A stretch of DNA of 64,000 bases, from contig JAJUFC010000014.1 in the NCBI GenBank assembly GCA_029263855.1, positions 1 through 64,000 of the forward strand, given 5' to 3'. A program made the translations under genes and the position numbers. This stretch comes from Candidatus Thermochlorobacteriaceae bacterium (lineage in GTDB: Bacteria; Bacteroidota; Chlorobiia; Chlorobiales; Thermochlorobacteraceae). Below the pieces are notes generated by a model. That model worked only from the letters and a program-made list of their open reading frames with translations, ran no database searches and had not been told where the DNA came from. This document shows, piece after piece, positions 37,258 to 47,076 of the stretch; the first letter of the stretch is position 1, and every line of letters starts with the position of its first letter.

Positions 37258-37938
37258 TTAGTCGTAATGAGGGCGCGCACGATAAGGAATTGGGTCTTCG
37301 ATTCCGACGGTCTGAAAGGCGCGCAATCGCAACGCGCAACTGTCGCAGACGCCGCACGCGACGTCGTTCTTTTGATAACACGACCACGAGAGTTCAAACG
37401 GCGCGCCAAGTTCCAGACCAAGTTTGACAATCGCCGATTTTTTCATTTCAATCACGGGCGTGATGATTTGAATGTCCGTCGTCGGCTTCGTGCCAAGTTT
37501 TATCATTTGATTGAACGCGGCGTAAAATTCTTTTCGGCAATCAGGATAGCCTGACGAATCCTCTTCGACCGCACCGATGAAAATTCGATTCGCGCCAATC
37601 ACTTCCGCCCAACTGACCGCTATCGAGAGAATGTTCGCGTTTCGGAACGGCACGTAACTCGTCGGAATCTCTTTTGAATGAATGTTGGCTTTGCTGACTT
37701 CAATCGCTTTGTCGGTGAGCGACGAGCCGCCAATGCGCGAAAGGTGCGTAACATCGACGACGAGTTTTTCTGTGATGCCGTAGTGCGCCGCGATGCGCTC
37801 AAAACATTCCAACTCTTTGCGCTCGGTGCGCTGTCCGTAGTTGAGATGCAGGGCGGCGAGGTCGTATCCATCGCGCTTGGCAATCGCTGTTGAAATGAGG
37901 CTATCCATGCCGCCGCTGATGAGAACAATCGCTTTCAT
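37258..37938 (-). CDS. queC: 7-cyano-7-deazaguanine synthase
   Basis: This 226-residue ATP-dependent enzyme makes preQ0 from 7-carboxy-7-deazaguanine and ammonia in queuosine synthesis. The PP-loop [13 protein letters not shown] and [14 protein letters not shown] are at the N-terminus. The zinc site is Cys-rich at the C-terminus ([20 protein letters not shown]). queA, a later step of the same pathway, is at 56745. Only 5 bp separate it from the upstream Nudix gene, so the two are probably co-transcribed. Confidence 0.96.
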   Translation of the reverse strand: MKAIVLISGGMDSLISTAIAKRDGYDLAALHLNYGQRTERKELECFERIAAHYGITEKLVVDVTHLSRIGGSSLTDKAIEVSKANIHSKEIPTSYVPFRNANILSIAVSWAEVIGANRIFIGAVEEDSSGYPDCRKEFYAAFNQMIKLGTKPTTDIQIITPVIEMKKSAIVKLGLELGAPFELSWSCYQKNDVACGVCDSCALRLRAFQTVGIEDPIPYRARPHYD

Positions 37939-37943
37939 TTCGG

Positions 37944-38444
37944 TTATTGATGACTTTCAAAGAGTGAAACGGTTTGAGGAAATTCTTTTTCAAATCCTGT
38001 CTTCAAAAATTCTGAAAGAAACGGGGGATAGAGCACGTAATCGCTCAAACGCGCCAGCGGAAGCCAGTTGGATTCAACGATGAGTTGATGTTCGCCAAAT
38101 TCGGGGTCGCGTCCCGTTTTGAGCGTTCCGCCCGTAATCGCGCCATAAAAGCAAATCGTGACGGAGTGATGCAACGCGGATTCTTTGGGCGCGCCAAACG
38201 GAAAAATCAACTCTTTGATGAACGCCAATCGTCCGACTTCGCAAGCGTAGCCTGTTTCTTCCATCACCTCGCGTTCAAGGGCTTGTGTGAGGGTTTCGCC
38301 GTAATCCACTCCGCCACCGGGCAATATCCACGACTCTTCGGGAAAGTGAACGCTGTTTGCGAATCGCCGATGCTTGACGAGCAACGCTTTTTCATCTTGA
38401 ATGAAGATGCCGCACACGCGCAATCGCGGCGAAGGCTGTTTCAT
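37944..38444 (-). CDS. Nudix hydrolase
   Basis: The 166-residue product carries a complete Nudix box, [22 protein letters not shown] (GX5EX7REUXEEXGU pattern), preceded by [10 protein letters not shown]. The family hydrolyses nucleoside diphosphates linked to another group; the substrate cannot be read from the sequence. It lies 17 bp after the acyl-CoA dehydrogenase gene and 5 bp before queC. Confidence 0.92.
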   Translation of the reverse strand: MKQPSPRLRVCGIFIQDEKALLVKHRRFANSVHFPEESWILPGGGVDYGETLTQALEREVMEETGYACEVGRLAFIKELIFPFGAPKESALHHSVTICFYGAITGGTLKTGRDPEFGEHQLIVESNWLPLARLSDYVLYPPFLSEFLKTGFEKEFPQTVSLFESHQ

Positions 38445-38461
38445 TGGTTCAAACGAGAAGG

Positions 38462-39316
38462 TTAATCATACTTGTAAAATCCGCGTCCCGACTTGCGCCC
38501 CAAGTAACCCGCCGCCACCATATTTTTGAGCAACGGCGACGGACGATACTTCGAGTCGTTGAAACCTTCGTAAAGCACTTCCATAATCGCAAGGCAGACG
38601 TCAAGCCCGATGAAATCGGCGAGCGTGAGCGGACCCATCGGGTGTGCCATTCCGAGTTTCATAATTTCGTCAATCGCTTCGGGCGTGGCGACTTGTTCAT
38701 AGACGCATTGAATCGCCTCGTTAATCATCGGCATCAAAACGCGGTTCGAGACAAATCCCGGATAATCGTTGCAACTGACGGGCGTTTTGCCAATCGCTTT
38801 CGCCGTCGATTCAATCGTTTGAAACGTCTCGTCCGACGTTTGCAAGGCGCGAATCACCTCGACCAACTTCATCACGGGAACAGGGTTCATGAAATGCATG
38901 CCGATAACTTGTGCAGGACGCTTGGTCGTTGCGGCAAGTTTCGTGAGCGAAATCGAGCTCGTGTTCGAGGCGAGAATCGCCGACGGCTTGCACTGTTCGT
39001 CAAGCGTTTTGAAAATGGATTTTTTGAGTTCGAGATTTTCATTGACGGCTTCAACGACTAAATCAACATCCTTGACTGAACCACTTAAATCAGTTGTCGG
39101 CGTGATGTGTTTGAGCGTTTCCGCTTTTTGCGCGTCCGTCAAAACGCCCTTCTTGACCTGCCGCTCCAAGTTCGCGGAAATGGTTTGCATCGCTTTGTCC
39201 AAAAATTCTTGTTTGATATCGATGAGCGTTACGGGAAATCCATATTGCGCGAAGACGTGCGCGATGCCGTTGCCCATCGTTCCGCCGCCGATGACGGCGA
39301 TTTGTTGAATCGTCAT
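38462..39316 (-). CDS. hbd: 3-hydroxybutyryl-CoA dehydrogenase
   Basis: This 284-residue enzyme interconverts 3-hydroxyacyl-CoA and acetoacyl-CoA with NAD(P). It shows the dinucleotide loop [29 protein letters not shown], the catalytic histidine in [17 protein letters not shown], and [19 protein letters not shown]. The length fits stand-alone Hbd/FadB2 rather than a fused FadB. It is the first gene of the hbd, Nudix, queC run. Confidence 0.94.
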   Translation of the reverse strand: MTIQQIAVIGGGTMGNGIAHVFAQYGFPVTLIDIKQEFLDKAMQTISANLERQVKKGVLTDAQKAETLKHITPTTDLSGSVKDVDLVVEAVNENLELKKSIFKTLDEQCKPSAILASNTSSISLTKLAATTKRPAQVIGMHFMNPVPVMKLVEVIRALQTSDETFQTIESTAKAIGKTPVSCNDYPGFVSNRVLMPMINEAIQCVYEQVATPEAIDEIMKLGMAHPMGPLTLADFIGLDVCLAIMEVLYEGFNDSKYRPSPLLKNMVAAGYLGRKSGRGFYKYD

Positions 39317-39386
39317 AGTGATAATTCGGAAAGAATGTTTTTGAAGATGATGACAAAGATAGCGAAGAATGGTTTTGATTTTAGGA

Positions 39387-41102
39387 TTAGTATTCCACCA
39401 AAAAGCGCGCCGTGAAAAAACTTTGCGACGCGCTTCCGCCGCGCGTAACGAAGGTTTGCCGTTGATAGCCGTAACGCGCTTCGAAGCTCAAATTCCGAAT
39501 CGGCTCGACGCGCACGTTGAGCGCGAACACGTCGCTATCGACGCGCTCTCCATCAAGGAACGGCGCGATTGGGCTGACCTGAAAAATCTCGTAAGGGCGA
39601 AGCAAATCGCCGCCGACATTGCGAATCAAAATTCCGTTTTCATCGACGATGTTGTTGCCTCTGCGAATTTTGCGATACTCGATGCTTGGGCGTAGCCAAT
39701 CCGTCGGGTTGTAAGCCAGTTTGAGAAATATCTCGTCGGCATTCGCGCCAATCGGATGCCCAAGCCCAACGCCCCACGCCGAATACGAATTGCGCGAATC
39801 GAAGTGCGTATAGGTATAAGGACGAACCCGCGAGTATTCAGCGACAAACGAAAGGTTTTTCAGCGTCAAAAATTCATACCAAAACATTCCCACTTGAAAC
39901 GCATACTTGTTTCGTTCCGAGTTCAAGTTTGAGAAGTCCAAATTTTCATCGAGGAAAAACGAGGCTTGAAACTCGATGTTTTTGAGAAAGTGCGTTTGAA
40001 TGTCGAAGAACATCGCCGCGTTGTCTCGGTCTTGAAGCGAATGTTCGGCGAACTTGTAGAATTGAAACGGATTGAGATAAGCGAGGTCGAAGCGTCCGTG
40101 ATAGACCGCCACTACGCCGATTCCGACGGCGAACCAATCAGGCACGAGCACGCGCAGGCGTTGCGCCGAAAAATACTTCGTGTATCGCTCTTGGCGCGGA
40201 ACGATTCGCCCAAGAGTATCCAAAAAATTGCCCGACGTCGAAGCGTGAATGGAGGTAAAGGAAATGCGTTTGTAATTGATGCCGAAACGAATCGCGTCAA
40301 GGTCTTGATGATTGCCCGATAGGGTAAGGCTCGCGCTGTAACCCAAACCGTAGCGCAGTTTTTCGCGTCCGAGTTGTGCGTAAATCATCACGTCTTCTTT
40401 TGGTTCAAATTGATAGCGCAAGAAGCCGTCGGTGAAGTCGATGCTTGGCGTGCCGTCGATGTTTTCAAGGTATTTGAAGTTGTAGCGGAAGTCGGGGCGC
40501 GTGAGAAGCATCGTTTGTCGATTGCCAAGCGTCGCGCCTTTGACGAAAGAGAGGCTGTAACCGAAATACTCGAAGAGCGTTCCGCGAAAGCGAAATCCGC
40601 CTTGCGCGATGAAGGCATCGTTGCGCGAGCGGTCTGCGGTGAAATCCAATTCTCCAAACAATTCAATGAACAAGCGGTTCTCGCCGTCGCGCGCGTAGAA
40701 GAGCGTTTTTTCTTTGTCGCCGAAGGCTTCGCGAAAGTGCATAGGCGGCGAATCCGTCGTCCCGAAAAAGTATGTATAACTTTCGCTATGCTCTTCGGGA
40801 TTCTCGAAGGTGCGTTGAAAGCGTTTGGTCAATTTCTTTTCGGTTTCGGAAAGGTCGCTCCAACGCGATTCAATCGTTTTGAGATGTCTGATGATTTCGG
40901 CGCGAGAGAGGGTCAAAACGTCGTCGCGATAATCGAGCAGAATTTTTTTGACGCGCATTTCTTTGAGAAACTCGTAGATGTTTTGCGCGTGAAAGTTCGC
41001 GTTGAGCGGCACGGTTTCCACTTGCGCCAAAAGGTCGAGCGACGAGAGCCACCACAGGCTAACGAGCGCAAGTCGCTTCAAGAAAGTCGCTGTATTTTTC
41101 AT
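39387..41102 (-). CDS. Wzi-like outer-membrane barrel of the polysaccharide operon
   Basis: The product has 571 residues. A signal peptide (ending DLLAQ) is followed by ~90 charged residues with [19 protein letters not shown], then a large beta barrel. Regularly spaced short motifs such as [20 protein letters not shown] and [18 protein letters not shown] resemble capsule-assembly Wzi-type proteins, an assignment supported by context. It would anchor or organise the exported polysaccharide at the surface. Its start lies inside the last 44 bp of the upstream GT4 gene, so translation is probably coupled. It is the last gene of the operon. Confidence 0.7.
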   Translation of the reverse strand: MKNTATFLKRLALVSLWWLSSLDLLAQVETVPLNANFHAQNIYEFLKEMRVKKILLDYRDDVLTLSRAEIIRHLKTIESRWSDLSETEKKLTKRFQRTFENPEEHSESYTYFFGTTDSPPMHFREAFGDKEKTLFYARDGENRLFIELFGELDFTADRSRNDAFIAQGGFRFRGTLFEYFGYSLSFVKGATLGNRQTMLLTRPDFRYNFKYLENIDGTPSIDFTDGFLRYQFEPKEDVMIYAQLGREKLRYGLGYSASLTLSGNHQDLDAIRFGINYKRISFTSIHASTSGNFLDTLGRIVPRQERYTKYFSAQRLRVLVPDWFAVGIGVVAVYHGRFDLAYLNPFQFYKFAEHSLQDRDNAAMFFDIQTHFLKNIEFQASFFLDENLDFSNLNSERNKYAFQVGMFWYEFLTLKNLSFVAEYSRVRPYTYTHFDSRNSYSAWGVGLGHPIGANADEIFLKLAYNPTDWLRPSIEYRKIRRGNNIVDENGILIRNVGGDLLRPYEIFQVSPIAPFLDGERVDSDVFALNVRVEPIRNLSFEARYGYQRQTFVTRGGSASQSFFTARFLVEY

Positions 41103-42189
41103 CGATGAATGTTTTGATGCTTTCCGCGAAAATGGCGCGGCTGAATCGCTCGGCGTTTCGGCGAATCTCGGCGCAATCTAATTCCATCGTCTCAAATTCT
41201 TTGACGGCTTGAATCAAACTTTGGGCGGTTTGTCGCTCAAACAGAACGCCGGTTTTGCCATCAATGACCGTTTCGCTCGCGCCGCCTTTTCCAAACGCGA
41301 TGACAGGCGTGCCGCATGCTTGCGCTTCAACGATGGTGATTCCGAAATCCTCTTCTGCCGCATAAACAAAGGCTTTGGCGGATTCAAGGTAACTTTTGAG
41401 CGATTCAAACGGTTGAAATCCAATTACCTCAATGTTGCGCGTCGCGTTCTTCAAAATGGATTTGTCGCCCTCGCCGATAAGCACGAGTTTTTTGTCGGGC
41501 ATTTGCGAGAAGGCTTCAATAATCACATCGACTTTTTTGTATGGCACGAAGCGCGCAACTGCGAGATAAAACGAATCCTTCTTCTCGCGAAGCGAAAATT
41601 TCTCGACATCAACGGGCGGGTAAATCACGCTCGCGTCGCGATTGTAAATGCGCTTGACGCGCCGCGCGATGTAATGCGAATTGGCAATGAACGCATCGAC
41701 GCGATTGACGCTCGAGACGTCCCACAGTCGCAAGTAGTGAAGCATCGCTTTGGCAATCAGTCCTTTCAAGCCCTTGTCCAACTTTGCCTCGCGCAGATAC
41801 TCGTGATAAAAATCCCACGCATAGCGCATCGGCGAATGGCAGTAGCAAATGTGCAGTTGATTCTGGTGCGTGAGCACGCCTTTGGCGACGGCGTGATGGC
41901 TTGAAATCACGACATCGTATTGCGACAAATCAAATTGCTCAATCGCAAGCGGCATTAGGGGCAAATAACTTCGGAACGAGGTTTTGGCGAAAGGCAACTT
42001 CTGAATGAAACTTGTTTTGGCGCGTTTGCCGTGAACGAGCGCGCGCTCGTCGTCGTTGAAAAAATCCACGAGCGTGAAGAGGTCGGCGTTTGGATAAAGC
42101 GCGAGCAACTCGCCAACGACTTTTTCCGAGCCAGCAATGATAGAAAGCCATTCGTGGACGAGGGCAAGTTTGTATGATTGGGCGTTCAC
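41059..42189 (-). CDS. Family 4 glycosyltransferase
   Basis: This 376-residue GT-B enzyme begins LVHEWLSIIAGSEKVVGELL. It has CYCHSPMRYAWDFY, as in WbaZ-type transferases, and the donor motif EEDFGITIVEAQACGTPVIAFGKGGASE with the two glutamates of the EX7E type. A mannosyl or similar donor is possible but unproven. The start is a GTG at 42189 that overlaps the upstream GT4 stop by 4 bp, and its end overlaps the Wzi-like gene by 44 bp. Confidence 0.92.
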   Translation of the reverse strand: MNAQSYKLALVHEWLSIIAGSEKVVGELLALYPNADLFTLVDFFNDDERALVHGKRAKTSFIQKLPFAKTSFRSYLPLMPLAIEQFDLSQYDVVISSHHAVAKGVLTHQNQLHICYCHSPMRYAWDFYHEYLREAKLDKGLKGLIAKAMLHYLRLWDVSSVNRVDAFIANSHYIARRVKRIYNRDASVIYPPVDVEKFSLREKKDSFYLAVARFVPYKKVDVIIEAFSQMPDKKLVLIGEGDKSILKNATRNIEVIGFQPFESLKSYLESAKAFVYAAEEDFGITIVEAQACGTPVIAFGKGGASETVIDGKTGVLFERQTAQSLIQAVKEFETMELDCAEIRRNAERFSRAIFAESIKTFIDEKYSDFLEATCAR

Positions 42190-43259
42190 AGCAGTTCTTT
42201 GAGTTTGTTGAATGTCGCCTCACCTGTGAATTGCCAACGAAATTGTTGTGCTCGGTTGATTCCTTTTTGAGAGAGCGATAATGCTATTGATGAATCTTGA
42301 AGAAGTTGCTTCATGGCTTTCGCAATTTCCTCGGTTTGATAAGGATTAACGAGCAACGCCGCTTCGCCGACAATTTCAGGGAGCGAAGATAAATTTGATG
42401 TAATTACTGGCGTTCCGCACGCCATTGCTTCCAAAACAGGCAAGCCGAATCCTTCCCATAAACTTGGGAACACCATTGCACTCGCCCCACTGATGATTTT
42501 TGGCAACTCTTGATATGGAACATAATCCAGAAAGCGAATCCGCGACGCCTGCGGCTTGGAGTTGGCAAATGCTTGAAGCGGCGGATAATAAACGGAATCT
42601 TTCTTGCCAACAAGCCATAGTTCAATCGGCTCTTCCCCATCAATCATGCAGAAGGCATCAATCACGCGAAACAAATTTTTATTGACGTCAGGGCGACCAA
42701 GATAGAGAAAATACTTCGCGTCGCTTTCTTTCGGCATCGGTCGAAAGTGTTCATGGTCAAAGCCTAAGTGCGTAACAGTGATTTTAGATTTATTCACGCC
42801 GTAAAATTTCACTGCATCTTGCGCCGTTGAATGTGAGTTACAGAAAATATGAATCGCGCGCTTTGCCACGAGCGGCAAAACAAACTTGTGATACGACGGC
42901 GAAAATTTCAACGGTTTTCCGAATCGCAAAGGAATAGAATCGTGAATCGTGATTACACTGCGCACGCTCGGCGCGATTGGGGCTTCAATCACCGGCGAAA
43001 AAAGAAGCGATGCACCTAAATGCTTGTAGACTCGCGGCAACTCTAACTGCGTCCATCGCAATCGCCGAACATGACCTTTCCACTGATATAAGGAAGAGAG
43101 CGATTCAGAAATAGGGTAACACTCAAAGTCAGGAAACTTGACTGCGGTTAGCAAAATTGGATTCAGCGGTTTGAGATACGGGAGAAGATTTTTAGCATAA
43201 ACTTCTAATCCTGATTCGTTAGGGTTGTAGTACGACAAGTTAACTAACAGTCTTTTCAT
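42186..43259 (-). CDS. Family 4 glycosyltransferase
   Basis: This 357-residue GT-B enzyme has [19 protein letters not shown] as the start of the donor domain and [20 protein letters not shown] as the EX7E-type motif. It begins [19 protein letters not shown], a common form in O-antigen and exopolysaccharide clusters. It overlaps the upstream GT2 gene by 20 bp and the downstream GT4 by 4 bp. By hand count, 42241-42300 is 22/60 G+C while 42001-42060 in the next gene is 33/60, so this gene belongs to a more AT-rich block. Confidence 0.92.
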   Translation of the reverse strand: MKRLLVNLSYYNPNESGLEVYAKNLLPYLKPLNPILLTAVKFPDFECYPISESLSSLYQWKGHVRRLRWTQLELPRVYKHLGASLLFSPVIEAPIAPSVRSVITIHDSIPLRFGKPLKFSPSYHKFVLPLVAKRAIHIFCNSHSTAQDAVKFYGVNKSKITVTHLGFDHEHFRPMPKESDAKYFLYLGRPDVNKNLFRVIDAFCMIDGEEPIELWLVGKKDSVYYPPLQAFANSKPQASRIRFLDYVPYQELPKIISGASAMVFPSLWEGFGLPVLEAMACGTPVITSNLSSLPEIVGEAALLVNPYQTEEIAKAMKQLLQDSSIALSLSQKGINRAQQFRWQFTGEATFNKLKELL

Positions 43260-44289
43260 GCGGGAATGTCATTGAAGGATTAAAGAGCAAACATGACAGA
43301 ACTTTGAATCGATAGAACTCACCTTTGAATAGTCGTTTGGCAAGGTTGAGTAGAAATCCGATGTAAATGAAGACAATGTTAAGCGGTGAGCCAAATTTGC
43401 GCGTGAAGAGCAGTTTATTGCGAAGCCAATAGAATTGGGAGAAGAATGATGATTGTGTATGTGCATTTGCGCCAATCGTTGCGCCCTCTTTGTGATAGAT
43501 GAGAGCTTTCCACTCGTAATCCAAGAGCCAGCCTTTTCGCCGTCCCCGTTCCGCCCAGTCTTGTTCTTCAAAGTAGATGAAGTAATCTTCGTTCATCAAT
43601 CCGACATCTTGCACGAAGGCTTTTGGTAAAAAGATTGATGCGCCAATAATGAGGTCTAAATCGGGTTGAGGGCAATCGTATTGTCCGCTGTCGAGTTCGC
43701 CATTGCCGCGCATTTGGGCGTGAGCCGTCCAACGATTATAGGTTGCGCCACCTGCGCATTGTAATCGGCTTGGCATGTGATAGTATCGGATTTTCGCGCC
43801 GAGCATTCCGATTTTCTCGTCGCGCTTTTCCAAGTGCTCTACAAGCATGCGGAGCGTATCGGGCATCACAAGCGTATCATTGTTCAAAATCCAAAGGTAA
43901 TCGCAATTTAGTTTTTGAAGAGCATAGCGTAGTGCGATGTTGTTGCCCGCCGCAAAGCCGCGATTGTGAGAGGATTGAATGAAGATGAGTCGCTCGTCAT
44001 CTATTTTTCCAAAAGTCAGTTCGGCTTCGCGTTCGGAATACAGTTTGAAGGCTATCGGTTTCGGAACGGGCGGCATTACAAGATGAACAAGATGCGCAAT
44101 CGGCGTTTCGCTCAACCTCTCTTTTCCCAACGCCCATGCTTGCAGATGCTCTATCGATTGATTTTGCGAATCGTTATCGACGACAATCACCGTAAAGGAG
44201 GGATAAGCGTGTTTGAATAAACTTTCTAAACACGCCATTGTGTCTTGCCATCGTTTGTAATTGACCAGAATGATGTAGACGTGCTTCAC
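43240..44289 (-). CDS. Family 2 glycosyltransferase (rhamnosyltransferase-like)
   Basis: This 349-residue GT-A enzyme begins IILVNYKRWQDTMACLESLF with VIVVDNDSQN, and has the DxD-type segment LWILNNDTLVMPDTL. DYFIYFEEQDWAERGRRKGW is the acceptor-side ED motif of rhamnosyltransferase-like GT2 enzymes. About 50 extra residues between VDNDSQN and the NRGFAAGNN motif are unusual but occur in related enzymes. The start is GTG at 44289. It overlaps the following GT4 by 20 bp. Confidence 0.92.
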   Translation of the reverse strand: MKHVYIILVNYKRWQDTMACLESLFKHAYPSFTVIVVDNDSQNQSIEHLQAWALGKERLSETPIAHLVHLVMPPVPKPIAFKLYSEREAELTFGKIDDERLIFIQSSHNRGFAAGNNIALRYALQKLNCDYLWILNNDTLVMPDTLRMLVEHLEKRDEKIGMLGAKIRYYHMPSRLQCAGGATYNRWTAHAQMRGNGELDSGQYDCPQPDLDLIIGASIFLPKAFVQDVGLMNEDYFIYFEEQDWAERGRRKGWLLDYEWKALIYHKEGATIGANAHTQSSFFSQFYWLRNKLLFTRKFGSPLNIVFIYIGFLLNLAKRLFKGEFYRFKVLSCLLFNPSMTFPHEKTVS

Positions 44290-44306
44290 GGCTTTGCTTA
44301 ATCAGG

Positions 44307-45578
44307 TCAGGTTTGAAAAAGACGAAATCCGATTCGGCGTGCAAACAAAAACATCATCAGCAATAGCGTCAGTTGAGAAGCAATAAATGCGAGTGTTGCT
44401 CCAACTTCTTTGAGGGTGCCCAGTGTTAGAAGTCCGACGATAATCGACACGACGCCGCTCGTAAAAACAGCCACAGAAAACTCGCGCTTACGATTGAAGT
44501 TCAGCAAAATTTGCATACCGTAAATATTATCCCAAAAGAGCACGAGCGGCAAGAACGCCATGAGTTGAATTAGAAATGCAGATGTTGGGAGCGAGCGTGG
44601 GGCAATCACTTCACAGATAAACGGCGCGATGAGCACCAGAAAAATTCCAAGCAAGAGCAGTGTTATCGTTCCGAGCAATGCGATGCGTCGCAAGAAGAAT
44701 TTCGCTTCTTCAATCGAGGCAGAAAATAACGCACTTACACGAGGATATATCGCCTGTGCCGCAACCAATGGAAGCGACATTGCCGCACGAATCACTTTTT
44801 CTGCCACTGTGAAATAGCCAACGCTTTCCATCGGCGCAAATAAGCCCAATAAAAACATATTCGTGTTCGTGTAAAGCGTTGCCGAGAGCATGGATAAAAA
44901 AATCGTCCAACTGTTTTTAAGCCGTTCAATCGCTTCACGCATTGAGGAAAATTCCAGTCGGAGGTGTTGAAGATGATACATTTTCAAAAGCCCAATCCAC
45001 CCGCCCAGAAACACAGGCATCGCTTGAAACGCACCGGCAAGCAAAAGGTCGTCTTCGTTTCTGACAAAGGCAATAGTGCCCAGCGCGGCACTCACCCGAA
45101 GCCCAATCTGCACGAGGCTGATCCACTGCATTGATTCCATGCCTTGAAAATACCACATCGGCAGCAGGCTTTCTCCAACCACCTGAAGACTGACAACGCA
45201 AACAAGCCAGACGTTTGTGCGCAGTTCTCCAACAAGAAGTGTTACTGAAATTATCAACAAGAATGCCAAAGCCAGAAGCAAAAGTCGCGCTGCTAGTGTA
45301 GAGCGAATCAGCACGGATATTTCGGTAGGATTATTTCGCGAAATCGCAATCTCTTTTGTGATGTCTAAATTAAACCCGTAAATCACAAGCGTTGAGAAAT
45401 ACTGCACAAACGCCGTGCAAAACGCCAACTTTCCCAACTGCTCCATTCCTAATGCACGTGTTAAAAATGGAAAGACGACAAGCGGCAAAAGCAACTGCGT
45501 GGCTTGCACTGCACCAAGCGAGAAAAAGTTTCGCCATATCCCTCGATACTCGCGCAAAAAATCTCCAAATGTTGCCAT
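44307..45578 (-). CDS. Wzx-type lipid-linked oligosaccharide flippase
   Basis: The product is a 423-residue integral membrane protein with about 12 hydrophobic segments, of the polysaccharide-transporter (MATE/Wzx) fold. FFSLGAVQATQLLLPLVVFPFLTRALGMEQLG is the conserved N-terminal helix pair. It would flip undecaprenyl-linked repeat units to the periplasm. The ATG at 45578 (MATFGDFLREY) shares a base with the stop of the upstream Wzy-like gene, making a TAATG junction. A longer 35-residue extension reading into that gene is rejected. Confidence 0.9.
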   Translation of the reverse strand: MATFGDFLREYRGIWRNFFSLGAVQATQLLLPLVVFPFLTRALGMEQLGKLAFCTAFVQYFSTLVIYGFNLDITKEIAISRNNPTEISVLIRSTLAARLLLLALAFLLIISVTLLVGELRTNVWLVCVVSLQVVGESLLPMWYFQGMESMQWISLVQIGLRVSAALGTIAFVRNEDDLLLAGAFQAMPVFLGGWIGLLKMYHLQHLRLEFSSMREAIERLKNSWTIFLSMLSATLYTNTNMFLLGLFAPMESVGYFTVAEKVIRAAMSLPLVAAQAIYPRVSALFSASIEEAKFFLRRIALLGTITLLLLGIFLVLIAPFICEVIAPRSLPTSAFLIQLMAFLPLVLFWDNIYGMQILLNFNRKREFSVAVFTSGVVSIIVGLLTLGTLKEVGATLAFIASQLTLLLMMFLFARRIGFRLFQT

Positions 45579-47038
45579 TATGTCTCTGCAAATATTTTCT
45601 TTGTCGTAGGCAAATTTGCTTGATGAAGAAGCGAAACAGCGCACCCGATAACGAGCCAAATCATCACAGCCGTTGTTGTCCAAGTTTGAACGTCAAAGTT
45701 GAAACTATTGACGAACAAAATGAAAATTGACATCGAGAGATATGTGGCAATATCGCGAATGAGCAACTGTTCTTTCTGACGTTGAAGTGTAAAGAGTTTG
45801 ACTAAAATCAGAACAAAAATGCTCAAATAAACGATACCTGTTAAGGCTCCGAACATTGCACTTGCAAAGAGATAAGAGTTGTCGATTACTGCCACGTTCA
45901 TCGGGTCTAATGGATTTTTATATTGCTTGTAAAGCACAGCAATATCGATGTGCGAGGCACCAAAAATGGGATAGTCTTGTATGATTCGATAAACACTATC
46001 ATACATCGCGAGTCGGTGCAGAAACGAGGGGTCGTTTAAGATAAACTCGAGCGAAAAGGTTGTTAGTCGCGCTTGCAGTTCGGGGAGAAATGAAAGTAGC
46101 GTGGTTAGAATTAAAAACGCACTCAATAGGAAAACGCTCGTCAGCACAAGATACTTGGGGCGGCGCAAGGCTAAAAAAGAAAACGCAAGCAAGGTCGAGA
46201 GCCACGCACCACGCGAGAAACTTAAAATCAAGCCTATCACATGAAAAGCAAGCGCAATTAGCAATCCAAAGCGTTGGACTTTATCTTTCGCTGTTGAGAG
46301 CGCGAGAATTGTAATTGGAAACGCAACCGCTAAAAGAAATCCATTCGGCACAGGATGTCCTTGAAATCCATATGTGCGCGAGAACTTCGGAGAAGCATAC
46401 CACCCAAAGTGAAATCGTCCGCGTTCATAAAAGAAATCGCCGAAGAACGGTAAATCGCCGAAGAAAAATTGATACAAACACACCACGCCTACAATTCCGC
46501 ATAGGGTTGCAATCAAGCGAAAAAGCGGAAGGAAATCGTTTGGTGATTGTTTTGAAAAGTGATAGCGCGTGATACCAAAAACGGCGAGGCTCGGAAATAC
46601 GGCTTGAATCCAAATTCCGAGAGAGAGAATAGACGGGTGAGCAAGCGTCGCAACTGTTGCGAGCGTGAAGTAAATCAGAACCGTTTTCTCGACTATGCTC
46701 AACTGCTCAATCCACTTAGGCTTTCGCAAGTATCTAAAAAAGAAAAATGCAATAATCACCCCACAAAGCCCAATAACATCAACTAAAATGAGCGTGAGAT
46801 AATAAGACGGCAGAAGAAAAGCCATCACCAATAAAAAATAAACGGCATTGAACGGTGTCTTTTCCCAGAAAAAGCACAACCCGACACACACGCCCGCAAA
46901 GAGAAACATGAAGAAGACATGAGGCTCAAGCATTACCCACAGAAACACAATCCCTGCACTTATGCCAAGAAACAACAGGCTTGCAACCGACTGTTTAGCG
47001 CGAGACGGAGAGAGCGATTGCGTCGTGATGTTATCCAT
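45578..47038 (-). CDS. O-antigen ligase/polymerase family protein (Wzy/WaaL-like)
   Basis: The product is a 486-residue membrane protein with 11-12 helices. The large periplasmic loop carries the family motif region GWYASPKFSRTYGFQGHPVPNGF and FSRGAWLSTLLAFSFLA in the Wzy_C domain. In this operon it most likely polymerises the repeat units. It lies 38 bp after the Wzz-like gene and overlaps the flippase start by one base. Confidence 0.88.
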   Translation of the reverse strand: MDNITTQSLSPSRAKQSVASLLFLGISAGIVFLWVMLEPHVFFMFLFAGVCVGLCFFWEKTPFNAVYFLLVMAFLLPSYYLTLILVDVIGLCGVIIAFFFFRYLRKPKWIEQLSIVEKTVLIYFTLATVATLAHPSILSLGIWIQAVFPSLAVFGITRYHFSKQSPNDFLPLFRLIATLCGIVGVVCLYQFFFGDLPFFGDFFYERGRFHFGWYASPKFSRTYGFQGHPVPNGFLLAVAFPITILALSTAKDKVQRFGLLIALAFHVIGLILSFSRGAWLSTLLAFSFLALRRPKYLVLTSVFLLSAFLILTTLLSFLPELQARLTTFSLEFILNDPSFLHRLAMYDSVYRIIQDYPIFGASHIDIAVLYKQYKNPLDPMNVAVIDNSYLFASAMFGALTGIVYLSIFVLILVKLFTLQRQKEQLLIRDIATYLSMSIFILFVNSFNFDVQTWTTTAVMIWLVIGCAVSLLHQANLPTTKKIFAET

Positions 47039-47076
47039 TCAGTTCAGTTTCCTTTCAGGGCAACGAGAAAGGTTTC

